Source: Chlorops oryzae (taxonomy: Eukaryota; Arthropoda; Insecta; Diptera; Chloropidae). Taken from it: DNA of 64,000 nucleotides. The position numbers and the translations under genes were made by a program. The stretch is from assembly GCA_020466095.1 (NCBI GenBank), contig CM035806.1, forward strand, positions 68,077,602 through 68,141,601. Reading direction: 5' to 3'. Of the stretch, positions 40,964-50,283 are shown piece after piece. Below the pieces are notes generated by a model. That model searched no databases, was not told the origin of the DNA, and was given only the letters and a program-made list of their open reading frames with translations. How positions within the stretch are numbered: position 1 is the first letter of the stretch; every line of letters starts with the position of its first letter.

Positions 40964-42416
40964 TGAAGGTAGAAAAGCGGTTTGAAGTTCAACTTCGCTA
41001 AACTTATTCGCAAAATGTTGGTTAGAGAAATGTATGCCCTATAAAGTATACTTTAAAGTTAAAAATTCAACAAAATCCGAGCCCAGCCCTGCAGTAATAT
41101 GGACTAACCCAAGTGTAGCCTTCGGTCAGTCATTCACGTTACCAGCTTTAGTCCCTTCATAGTTCCACTTCTAATGTATTCAACTAACATTTTTAACATG
41201 GGTTTGTCATTGGAGAGGGACTAGTCCGCAAAAAGGCTAACCGTAGGTCAGTTTTTTTGGGTCAATTGTCGTAATTTTGTCTGGTTTAAGGCTCATCAAA
41301 TAAGGAAAATAAAATACCATTTTCTTATTTATAATCTCAGTTGATGAAAGTGTCATTTAGACACTACTATTGAACCAGCCCGTTAGTTACCGACCGCCGC
41401 ACAGTGATCGATTTTGAACATTTAGCTGGAATTAATTCCCGGTGGCGATTAAGAAATTTAGATTGCTGTTATTCTCAACATTTCTATCTCAGATAAGTAA
41501 ACACCAGTTTTTTTTAACTCTCTCAGGCCCTAATTTCACTTTAAGGCAACATTAGCCATGCAAGGGTTAATTAAACTTATATATTATTTGGTTATTTTGA
41601 ATTAATATTCAACTTTCATGGAATATATTATATTTATAAAGAAACGAAAAATATTAAAGAAAAAAATTTATATTCATAAGGTAAGCTATACAACAGTTTC
41701 TATTCGGAATCTGAGCTCACAGAATCAGTGAGTACGTCCAATTCTGTCTCTTGAAGTAAACTCAATACTTTATCATCGATAGAATTGTTATTTTTTGAAT
41801 ATTTGAGAGTACCGCTAGATAATAAGGATATTACTGGGTCGGACGACACAAATAACTGGTTCATGAAATCATGCATTGTTTTCTGCCTGGATGTTTTTCG
41901 TGTATGGTGCCCGAAAGTTAATTTAAGCAAAGGCCGCAGCCCATGTTGGGTTTTATAGAATAAGAATTGATGTGACAAGGACACAAAACACGAATTTTAA
42001 TCAGACTCCACGGGACTCTATAAGTTTTACTCCAAGTAAACTAATAAAACCATTTCATTTTTTTCACTAATAAACGTATTCACAAAGCCTACATTTTTTT
42101 GTTGAAACACTACAACATCTAACACCAAACGTATTTCTTATATAGATACTTTTTCTGTTACTTCGAATATGTCCAAATATGACTTCAAAATAAACTCTTA
42201 GTATTTTAATTTATTTTCAGTACTTTCTACTAAATTTGCACCTCAAAATGTAAATTTTCTTATTTGAGCACGTGGTATGTTTGACAGCTCATAACTCAAC
42301 AAATAAAAAAAGCAAAACAAAAATAAAAACAACTTTATGCACAGTGGTGAGTTAGCTATCAAATGCAAGGAAATATTAACCACTTCATGACTTTTGAAAT
42401 TTGAATTAATTCCAGG
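40964..42416. other. No recognised gene
   Basis: The only sizeable open frame is on the minus strand at 41700-41984: GTG start, 94 codons, an acidic Ser/Asp C-terminus LTDSVSSDSE and the segment KTMHDFMNQLF. I do not recognise it, and it lacks an ATG near the 5' end. The rest is AT-rich with no repeat ends that I can pair. Confidence 0.4.
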
Positions 42417-42437
42417 TAGGTAGGTAGGTAGGTAGGT
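42417..42437. repeat. GTAG/CCTA microsatellite, 3' tail of the LOA-like LINE
   Basis: About five AGGT units; short tandem tails of this kind mark the 3' ends of LOA/I-group LINEs. Confidence 0.7.
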
Positions 42438-42521
42438 TACAGTGGCAGCTGTTGCTCACGTAGGCACTGTAGGTAGGCCCATTGTGATACCACAAGAATG
42501 ACACGACTTACCCCTTGGTAT

Positions 42522-43202
42522 TTAGTGAGGAAGCCAATTAGACCTCCGAATGAACCGAGCGATGTCTCCGACTCTGATTTCAGAGAGCCCGGTGAGGCTG
42601 ATGAAGAAGGAGTACCCTAATGAGGACAATCTACTTCTAGACAGGGCCGGGCATTGACACATGAGGTGAAGGATAGATTCTTCCTCCTCCTCTGAGCGGC
42701 AGCTTCGGCAAAAATCATTGCATGGAACACCAAGTCTTGTTGCATGTCTGCCGAAAAGGCAGTGACCGGTGATTATTGAAACCGTTTGGTAAATGGAGAT
42801 GCTGCTTAGTCCTAGTAGTTCCCTGGAACGTCTCTTATTCAAAGACGGCCAGATTTGTCTAGTGACCCTGCAGGAGTCTTCTGCAACCCAGCGTTCGTTC
42901 GCCAGGTTGAGATACCTTTGTTTTATAATCAGTTTCAGTGTTGCCAGTGGAACCCCTACATTGGAAAAGGAGACATCTAAAAGCAATGTACCCATCTTAG
43001 CAAGTTCATCTGCCTCGCAATTTCCTTCTACGTCCCTGTGTCCCGGTACCCAGAAGATCGATACCGTTGAATGTTCCGCTATCTCGTTAAGAGATATCCG
43101 GCATTCATGGACAAGCTTGGATGTGGATTCGACCCCATCGAAGGACTTGATAGCCGCCTGGCTGTCAGTGAAAATGTAAATATTCCTGCCAAATATTTCA
43201 AT
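42522..43202 (-). pseudogene. LOA-like LINE ORF2: end of RNase H and C-terminus
   Basis: After an in-frame TGA at 43203, the RNase H continues (IYIFTDSQAAIKS, VSIFWVPGHRDVEGN, ADELAKMG). The C-terminal zinc-like segment follows (CRSCRSEEEEESILHLMCQC), which is typical of R1/LOA/I ORF2 tails. The region 42522-42995 is open and ends in RRSNWLPH. Confidence 0.85.
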
Positions 43203-43909
43203 TCACTTGAGCCACTTGGCGGCACGGTTAATGGCCATGACCTCTGCTTGAAAAACACTGCAGTGATCTGGCAGGCGAAGGTTTAAGCTGCTGGAATAAA
43301 TACCGCATCCTACCCTTGAATCGAGTTTGGAGCCGTCGGTATATATTTGAATAGAACTCCGACTGATACTTATGCCTTCGCACCACTCCGCCCTGCTCGG
43401 TACGCAGGAAGTGTACCTGCATTCGAAGCAGAGCGAGAGGGTGCGGTAGTCGACATCAGTCGGGATCCGGAAGTCCTTTGTAAGGATTTGAGAGTGCCCA
43501 ACATCAGTCCTCGTCCAACAACTGATCGCGTTTAGTCGCACAGCTGCGATCTTTGCCTGTTGTTTGATCAGAAGTGATGTTGAGACCCAACACAGGAGAG
43601 TGTATAATACCTTGGTAGGTGTGGTCCTTAGCGCCCTTGGTATCAATAGAGCGGACTGTCTCCTGACCTTGTCCAGATCTCTCAGATAGGAAGATTTCTC
43701 AGTAACTGGCCACCAAAAGGTTGAGCCATAGAGAAGAATAGGTTGAACTACTGCTTGGTACAGCCACAGTAGAGACTTGGGGGTAAGACCCCATTTTGCA
43801 CCTATTGCTCTTTTACAGCAGTATAGGGCGCATAGTGCTTTTTTCGCTCTCTCTCTGGTATTCTCTTTCCATAGAAGCTTAGAGTCAAGTAAAAGCCCCA
43901 AGTACTTGA
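43203..43909 (-). pseudogene. LOA-like LINE ORF2: RT thumb and RNase H start
   Basis: The open frame has GLLLDSKLLWKENTRERAKK, the post-RT segment (LTPKSLLWLYQAVVQPILLYG, LDKVRRQSALLIPRALRTTP) and the RNase H first block IYTDGSKLDSRVGCGIYSS. It begins exactly where the LTR element interrupts the gene (43910-43913 is one copy of the CTTG duplication) and ends at a TGA. Confidence 0.85.
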
Positions 43910-43913
43910 CTTG

Positions 43914-44451
43914 TGTTGTGAGGATTTTCCGGAATCCTTCACTCGCCTATCGGACCGAATTTTCTAAAGGAAACGCTCTTTAGTTTTTTTTATAATTTAT
44001 AATTATTTATTAATCGAATTTAAAGACTACTCGCAACTGCTTATTGTAAAAACGACTATCAGCAACTGTTAGCAACTATTAGCAACTATTAACAACTATC
44101 AACTATCAACTATTTCTTAGTATTAAAATGCACAGCTTATATACTAATTATTCTTAACCTAGGTCTGCGCTCTGCAGACTCTGGTGTGTTCTTCGGGCAC
44201 GGTGTCATGGGCCTGCTGACGCATGCTGACCTGTGCAGATGTACTTCCGGGTATCTTGGTCGTTTTGTGCCATGACCAATATCCGATTCAGCATATTCGG
44301 TGATTCTGCGTCAGTCACCTATGACGCAACGTTGTACTTGGCACGCTTGTACGGTGGTGCGAAATGCCAGCTTGCGTTTTTGGCCGTCTGCTGTCGCTAG
44401 CGGTATTGCGTAAGTTACAAGATGAGCTGCTCTGCTGTTTGACTCATAACA
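43914..44451 (-). repeat. 3' LTR of the gypsy-like element
   Basis: 538 bp, TGTTGTGAGG...GACTCATAACA as read on the plus strand. It contains a GCAACTATTAGCAACT-type internal repeat and follows the polypurine tract on the minus strand. It is the uninterrupted partner of 54380-56450. Confidence 0.87.
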
Positions 44452-44465
44452 TCCCTCCCCACTTT
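44452..44465 (-). promoter_or_regulatory. Polypurine tract
   Basis: AAAGTGGGGAGGGA on the minus strand directly upstream of the 3' LTR; the plus-strand cDNA priming site. Confidence 0.8.
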
Positions 44466-44990
44466 GAAGACGATGCCACGTTTTGGCATTCAAATTAACG
44501 GTGGAAGGTAAGGGAATGTTTGTCATTGCTCAAAAGGGATTGCCTCAGGAACCATCTTTGTATTTTTTTTTTTTTCGGCGAAGACAGCGTAATGGGTAAG
44601 TAGACGACCAGAAATCGAGAGGTTCGTGGGTTCGTGGTGCAAACCCAGCGGGTAGATTAAAAAACTATGTTATATGCAGTGGAGCCGTTTTTGTATTTCG
44701 AGCCATCGGTTATAAGAGGATTGGCGACAGGAAAAACTTGTTGATTTGGTCCCAAAATTTAACGTGATTTTGACGTTTTCTTGTTGTTGGTTCTCTGCTT
44801 CTGGTAGATGACGACCTTACGCCATATATGCTTGTGGTTGCGTTGTGTTGTTGCGTGCATCCATCAGCATGGTCAGCCTCCCAACGATGTTATCTCCTGT
44901 GTCATTCTAGGTACCATAGATTCGTATGAGATAGTTGGGGTGTATATTTTTATTTATTATTATTTTTTTTTTTCTCATACTAGTTCTTTT
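44466..44990. other. Non-coding filler of the gypsy-like element
   Basis: No ORF with domain signatures on either strand; T runs on the plus strand. Its position corresponds to env or the end of pol in a complete element. Confidence 0.6.
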
Positions 44991-46050
44991 TATACCCAGC
45001 GTAAGCGGGGTATATTAGTTTTGTGCGAATCTTGTAACAGGGAGAACTAAGCTCCGGAGATATAGAAAAATATATATAGAAATGATCAGGATCAAAAACT
45101 GAATCGATTTAGACATGTCCGTCTGTCCGTCCGTCCGTCCGTCTGCCCGTCTGTCCGTCTGTCCGTCCGTCCGTGGTCGGATCTCCTCCAAAACAGCTGG
45201 ACCAATCAAGTCGAAATTTGACACACAGGTATATCGGGATCCGAGTATGATCCTAAGTAAAAATGGGAGACATCCGCCCACTGCCACGCCCACAAATGAA
45301 TATAATGTGTTTTCAGTAAAATGCCTGTAACTAGCGAACCACTCAACACATTTCATTGATATTTGGTGTACTGGTTAACTACAAAAAGGGACATATCCTG
45401 AAAAAAAATTGACGCCGCCCTCCGTGAGCCACGCCCACAAATAAGCCCACAAATAAGGTCTTATCGTAACTTGTGAAGTAAAAGGCGTAGAAGCTTCAAA
45501 TTCGCAACATAGGTTGACTAAGGCGAATGGAAGGTGTAGGAAAAAAATTTATATGGCCCGCCCACTGCCACGCCCACAAATGGAGATTTTTCGTATCTTG
45601 TGAAGTAAAAGGCGTAGAAGCTTTAAATTCGGTACATAGGTTGACCAAGGCAAATGAAAGGTGTAGGCAAAAAATTTATCTGGCCCGCCCCCTGCCACGC
45701 CCACAAATGAAGATTTTTCGTAACTTGTGAAGTAAAAGGCGTAGAAGCTTTAAATTCGCAACATAGGTTGACCAAGGCAAATGAAAGTTGTAGGAACAAA
45801 AATTTATGTAACCCGCCTACTGCCACGCCCACAAATGGAGAATTTTCGTAACTTGCGAAGTAAAAGGCGTAGAAGCTTCAAATTCGCAATATAGGTTCAC
45901 CAAGGCGAATGAAAGGTGTAGGGAAATAATTTATGTGGCCCTCCCACTGCCACGCCAACAAATAGAGAAGCAAAACATAGTGCGCTCATAATGTCGGGAC
46001 GCTGGGTATTTCAAAGTCGGGCTTGACTGACTTTAGCTTTCTTACTTGTT
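44991..46050 (+). mobile_element. DINE-1-like element, family B, copy B3
   Basis: Starts TATACCCAGCGTAAGCGGGG with GTCY repeats at 45115-45175. Four to five ~105-bp tandem units follow (GGCGTAGAAGCTT, CCGCCCACTGCCACGCCCAC), then GACGCTGGGTATTTC, the hairpin AAAGTC...GACTTT and TTCTTACTTGTT. It is inserted in the filler of the gypsy-like element. Confidence 0.82.
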
Positions 46051-46570
46051 AATCTTTTTTTTGTTGTGTATATATATTTTTTAATTGTGGATTTCTCATG
46101 TTAATTTTTTTTTGTTTATTTATTTGCTTTTTTTTCTTTTTTCATATTAAATAGTTTCTTTGCTTCCAACTGTCTCCCACCTGTAATTTACAAAATCTGG
46201 ACTTACAAATGATCTTAAAAGTCTATTTTTAGTTATCCATATTTAACATACTAATTTTTTATTCTTCTTAAGGCTACTTTGTTATCAAAATTTGAGTTTT
46301 TTGTTGTTGTCATTTTAAGTTAAATTTATTTATTTTTTTTTTTTTTTGAATGAATCTTTCGTTATTTTAGAAATCTCTGCGTTGTTTATTTTCTTGAAAT
46401 ATTTTACTTTTTTTTTAAATGTTTAAATTAAATCTCAGGATATTTTTCTATGCAATTCCATTAAAGTGCTCAAAAGATATTATTCAACCATTATTTGTTG
46501 CTATATTTTTGTTTCTTTATAAGTGTTGTTTTTTTTCAGTAGGCAAAATACATAAATTCAGATACATATA
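46051..46570. other. T-rich filler, no gene
   Basis: Low-complexity T-rich sequence on the plus strand with no ORF or repeat ends; part of the pol-less interior of the gypsy-like element. Confidence 0.6.
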
Positions 46571-47858
46571 TTAGGTGTAGTAAAAAGAAATTCATTATTT
46601 TTCCAATAGATGGCGTTATTTATCTGCATCTCGCGTTGTATAAGTCCGATCGTGTTCCGCTAGGAAGCATTAGAAAGATGACAGTTCCTACTAAAAAAGC
46701 TTTTTTGACACTTTTTTGATTGATTGATTCAGTTTTGTTTGAGAGCTTGTCAAAGATGGACATCAGCAAAGAGAAAGTTCGCTACATTTTACAGTTTTTC
46801 TTCGATAAGGGAGAAAACGCAAGCCAGGCGGCTGAAAATGTGAATAGCGTTTATGGACCTGATACTGTAACAGCCAATCATGCGCAATTTTGGTTTCATC
46901 GATTCCATTCCAGTAACTTCGATGTCAAGGATGCACCACGCACTGGAAGGCCAATTGTCGAAAATGTCGATAAAATCATGGAAATTATCGAGTCCGACCG
47001 TCATGTTAGCACTGTTTCGATTGCAAAAGAGCTAAAGATTGCACAAAAAACCGTTTGGAACCATTTGAATAAGGCTGGATACACAAAGAAGCTCGATGTA
47101 TGGGTGTCACACGTGTTAACGCAAAAAAACCTCATAGACCGAATTTCCATCTGCGAATCGCTGCTGAACCGCAACAAAATCGACCCATTTCTGAAGCGGT
47201 TGGTGACTGGTGATGAAAAGTGGGTCACTTACGACAACGTCAAGCGAAAACGGTCGTGGTCGAAACACGGTGAACCGGCGGAAACGGTGGCCAAGCCAGG
47301 ATTGACGGCCAGGAAGGTTTTGCTGTGTGTTTGGTGGGATTGGCAGGGAATTATCTACTATGAGCTGCTCCCATACGGCAAAACTCTTAACTCGGAACTC
47401 TACTGTCAACAATTGGACCGTCTGAAGGAAGCAATCGCCCATAAGCGGCCAGCTTTGGCCAATAGGAGAGGAATTGTGTTCCATCAGGACAACGCCAGGC
47501 CACACAAATCGATAGTGACTCGCCAGAAGCTCCGGGAGTTTGGTTGGGAGGTTCTTCTGCATCCACCTTATAGTCCGGACCTGGCACCAAGTGATTACCA
47601 TCTGTTCCTGTCCATGGCGAACAATTTTGCTGGTGAAACATTCGCTTCAAGAGAGGCTTCTGAAATTCGACTGTCTCAATTTTTTGCTAATAGGAACGAG
47701 GGCTTCTATGAGAGAGGCATAATGAAATTACCTTTAAAATGGCAACAAGTTATCGAACAAAACGGCGCATATTTGACCTAAATCGGGTCATTCTAACTAT
47801 CTTAAATAAAGCCCTAAATTTAATGCAAAAATAATGGATTTCTTTTTACTACACCTAA
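46571..47858 (+). mobile_element. mariner transposon, copy 1 (complete)
   Basis: 1288 bp with inverted ends TTAGGTGTAGTAAAAAGAAA that continue for about 30 bp, flanked by TA dinucleotides (46569-46570 and 47859-47860) as expected for mariner. It carries an uninterrupted transposase gene and an AATAAA-type signal at about 47805. Both termini look undamaged. Confidence 0.95.
46756..47781 (+). CDS. mariner transposase, copy 1 (WVPHEL motif altered)
   Basis: 341 codons from the ATG at 46756; an upstream TTG at 46720 is in frame but less likely. The N-terminal paired helix-turn-helix DNA-binding region spans about residues 1-110. The catalytic D,D(34)D is complete: Asp153 (VTGDEKW), Asp245 (HQDNARPH) and Asp280 (SPDLAPSDYH). 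The linker motif WVPHEL (116-121) reads WVSHVL here, and residues 48-53 read HRFHSS where copy 2 has RRFRSG. About 11 residues differ between copies, and copy 2 looks nearer the family norm at most of them. The enzyme cuts at the element's ends and inserts it at TA. Confidence 0.93.
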   Translation: MDISKEKVRYILQFFFDKGENASQAAENVNSVYGPDTVTANHAQFWFHRFHSSNFDVKDAPRTGRPIVENVDKIMEIIESDRHVSTVSIAKELKIAQKTVWNHLNKAGYTKKLDVWVSHVLTQKNLIDRISICESLLNRNKIDPFLKRLVTGDEKWVTYDNVKRKRSWSKHGEPAETVAKPGLTARKVLLCVWWDWQGIIYYELLPYGKTLNSELYCQQLDRLKEAIAHKRPALANRRGIVFHQDNARPHKSIVTRQKLREFGWEVLLHPPYSPDLAPSDYHLFLSMANNFAGETFASREASEIRLSQFFANRNEGFYERGIMKLPLKWQQVIEQNGAYLT

Positions 47859-47860
47859 TA

Positions 47861-48486
47861 TTTTACTTTTTTTTATAATTCTTTTAAAATTCGAGCTTTG
47901 CTTTTTAATTGTGAAGTGCAGAAGTGGGGAATTTCTCCCTTTTTTTTTTTTTTTGTTTCTAATGTGAAGTGAAATGTAACATTTTTTTTGTGTGTGATTA
48001 TTTCACGTTTTTTTTCTTTACCAATCTTCCCCTTTCACTAGTTTGGAAACTTAATTGAATTTAGAAAAATAAAAACAGTTTCAATTGAGTTTCCCAATTT
48101 TACGTCTGGTATTCATCGTGAAACCCCATCTTGGTTTTCCTGAAAAGAAAAAGAAAACATGAAATTATTCCCTACCTGCGCTACAACTATTCTCGTGTCC
48201 CTGCCTTTATTTCGGCTGTCCAAATTGAACTGGACAAATTTGAATTTTTGCATAACTGCTTTCGAACTTGACCTATTTCCTTTTCGACTGTATTTTGTTG
48301 GTTCGTGTTCGATTCTTATCGTTATTTTTTTTTTCTCAATATTGCAATGTCAAGTGCACTATATATAAGAAAATTGTGTTTGCTCATCAGTTTTTTCATT
48401 TAGTATGTTAAGGGCCTGGTAACAAAATATGTATTGTGTGGCGTTTGGAATTGCTTGCGCCCTTTGTGCACGTATTTTGTTTACTA
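47861..48486. other. T-rich filler, no gene
   Basis: Interior of the gypsy-like element between the mariners. Only short frames without recognisable domains. Confidence 0.6.
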
Positions 48487-49772
48487 TTAATGTAGTAAAA
48501 AGAAATCCATTATTTTTCCAATAGATGGCGTTATTTATCTGCATCTCGCGTTGTATAAGTCCGATCGTGTTCCGCTAAGGGGCATTAGAAAGATGACAGT
48601 TCCTACTAAAAAGCTTTTTTGACACTTTTTTGATTGATTGATTCAGTTTTGTTTGAGAGCTTGTCAAAGATGGACATCAGCAAAGAGAAAATTCGCTACA
48701 TTTTACAGTTTTTCTTCGATAAGGGAGAAAACGCAAGCCAGGCGGCTGAAAATGTGAATAGCGTTTATGGACCTGATACTGTAACAGCCAATCATGCGCA
48801 ATTTTGGTTTCGTCGATTCCGTTCCGGTAACTTCGATGTCAAGGATGCACCACGCACTGGAAGGCCAATTGTCGAAAATGTCGATAAAATCATGGAAATT
48901 ATCGAGTCCGACCGTCATGTTAGCACTGTTTCGATTGCAAAAGAGCTAAAGATTGCACAAAAAACCGTTTGGAACCATTTGAATAAGGCTGGATACACAA
49001 AGAAGCTCGATGTATGGGTGCCACACGAGTTAACGCAAAAAAACCTCAGAGACCGAATTTCCATCTGCGAATCGCTGCTGAACCGCAACAAAATCGACCC
49101 ATTTCTGAAGCGGTTGGTGACTGGTGATGAAAAGTGGGTCACTTACGACAACGTCAAGCAAAAACGGTCGTGGTCGAAACACGGTGAACCGGCGGAAACG
49201 GTGGCCAAGCCAGGATTGACGGCCAGGAAGGTTTTGCTGTGTGTTTGGTGGGATTGGCAGGGAATTATCTACTATGAGTTGCTCCCATACGGCAAAACTC
49301 TTAACTCGGAACTCTACTGTCAACAATTGGACCGTCTGAAGGAAGCAATCGCCCATAAGCGGCCAGCTTTGGCCAATAGGAGAGGAATTGTGTTCCATCA
49401 GGACAACGCCAGGCCACACACATCGATAGTGACTCGCCAGAAGCTCCGGGAGTTTGGTTGGGAGGTTCTTCTGCATCCACCTTATAGTCCGGACCTGGCA
49501 CCAAGTGATTACCATCTGTTCCTGTCCATGGCGAACAATTTTGCTGGTGAAACCTTCGTTTCAAGAGAGGCTTCTGAAATTCGACTGTCTAAATTTTTTG
49601 CTAATAGGAACGAGGGCTTCTATGAGAGAGGCATAATGAAATTACCTTTAAAATGGCAACAAGTTATCGAACAAAACGGCGCATATTTGACCTAAATCGG
49701 ATCATTCTAACTATCTTAAATAAAGCCCTCAATTTAATGCAAAAATAATGGATTTCTTTTTACTACACCTAA
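48487..49772 (+). mobile_element. mariner transposon, copy 2 (5' end slightly damaged)
   Basis: 1286 bp. The right end matches copy 1 and is followed by TA (49773-49774). The left end reads TTAATGTAGTAAAAAGAAA, one base short and with a substitution near the tip compared with copy 1; TA precedes it at 48485-48486. The flanks differ from those of copy 1, so the two are separate insertions, not a tandem duplication. Confidence 0.93.
48670..49695 (+). CDS. mariner transposase, copy 2 (all signature motifs intact)
   Basis: 341 codons from the ATG at 48670. D,D(34)D is complete (Asp153, Asp245, Asp280) and the WVPHEL motif at 116-121 is perfect. The DNA-binding half reads FRRFRSGNFDV, and HQDNARPHTS surrounds the second Asp. 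No stop or shift is present. Of the two copies this is the better candidate for an active enzyme. The sequence places it with mariners of the D34D class; I cannot assign the subfamily with confidence. Confidence 0.94.
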   Translation: MDISKEKIRYILQFFFDKGENASQAAENVNSVYGPDTVTANHAQFWFRRFRSGNFDVKDAPRTGRPIVENVDKIMEIIESDRHVSTVSIAKELKIAQKTVWNHLNKAGYTKKLDVWVPHELTQKNLRDRISICESLLNRNKIDPFLKRLVTGDEKWVTYDNVKQKRSWSKHGEPAETVAKPGLTARKVLLCVWWDWQGIIYYELLPYGKTLNSELYCQQLDRLKEAIAHKRPALANRRGIVFHQDNARPHTSIVTRQKLREFGWEVLLHPPYSPDLAPSDYHLFLSMANNFAGETFVSREASEIRLSKFFANRNEGFYERGIMKLPLKWQQVIEQNGAYLT

Positions 49773-49774
49773 TA

Positions 49775-50283
49775 TTTCCCGTAACTTTATTTTCTTTTTA
49801 TTTTCTTTCAAATCTAAGGAGATATTTAAAGCTATAAAAACGCTTTTTCTACCTACTTTTTATTTTTATTTTTATTTTTTTGATTCATTACTTCTTTTAA
49901 TAAAAAAAAGAATGTATGAACATGTATGTTGCTCTAGGAAAATCTTATTTAATCATGGCTTTGAGCGGTGGTTAAAAAAAATCTTGGCCTGAAAATCAAA
50001 ATTATTTGAATCTTAACGGCATATGCTTTTGTAATTTTTAATTTTTTTTTATCTTTTTTTTAGAAAATACTCTAAGGTACAAATAAATTGTGCGCAAATA
50101 CTTTCCCTAGAAGTAAAGTATAAAACTTGCATGCGCTAATGTAAGATCTAATTTCGTGGTGGACCTCATTCCATTCAAAAATGTTGCTGCTCAGAAAATA
50201 TCTATAGATGTCGTGTTTCCGATAATGTGTTTTATTCAGATCACTCTTCTTTTTTGCATTCTTACAGACTTCGATTTCCATAT
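49775..50283. other. T-rich filler after the protease ORF, no reverse transcriptase
   Basis: Sequence directly downstream (minus strand) of the protease stop, where reverse transcriptase should begin. No RT block or YXDD box in any frame. Confidence 0.65.

Noticed and set aside
41700..41984. 94-codon minus-strand frame as a gene
   Set aside because: Starts on GTG, has no domain I recognise and no supporting splice or repeat context; kept only as a note in the gene-free stretch.
47030..47601. Minus-strand frames of 75-161 codons within the mariners
   Set aside because: Antisense shadows of the transposase gene, present in both copies at the same place.
46571..49774. Mariner pair as a tandem duplication
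   Set aside because: Each copy has its own TA flanks, different neighbouring sequence and about 11 residue differences.
44452..50283. Hidden env or RT in the gypsy-like element
   Set aside because: All frames on the minus strand were scanned by eye for RT blocks, DDE motifs, and signal peptide or membrane pattern; only DINE and mariner sequence and low-complexity filler were seen.
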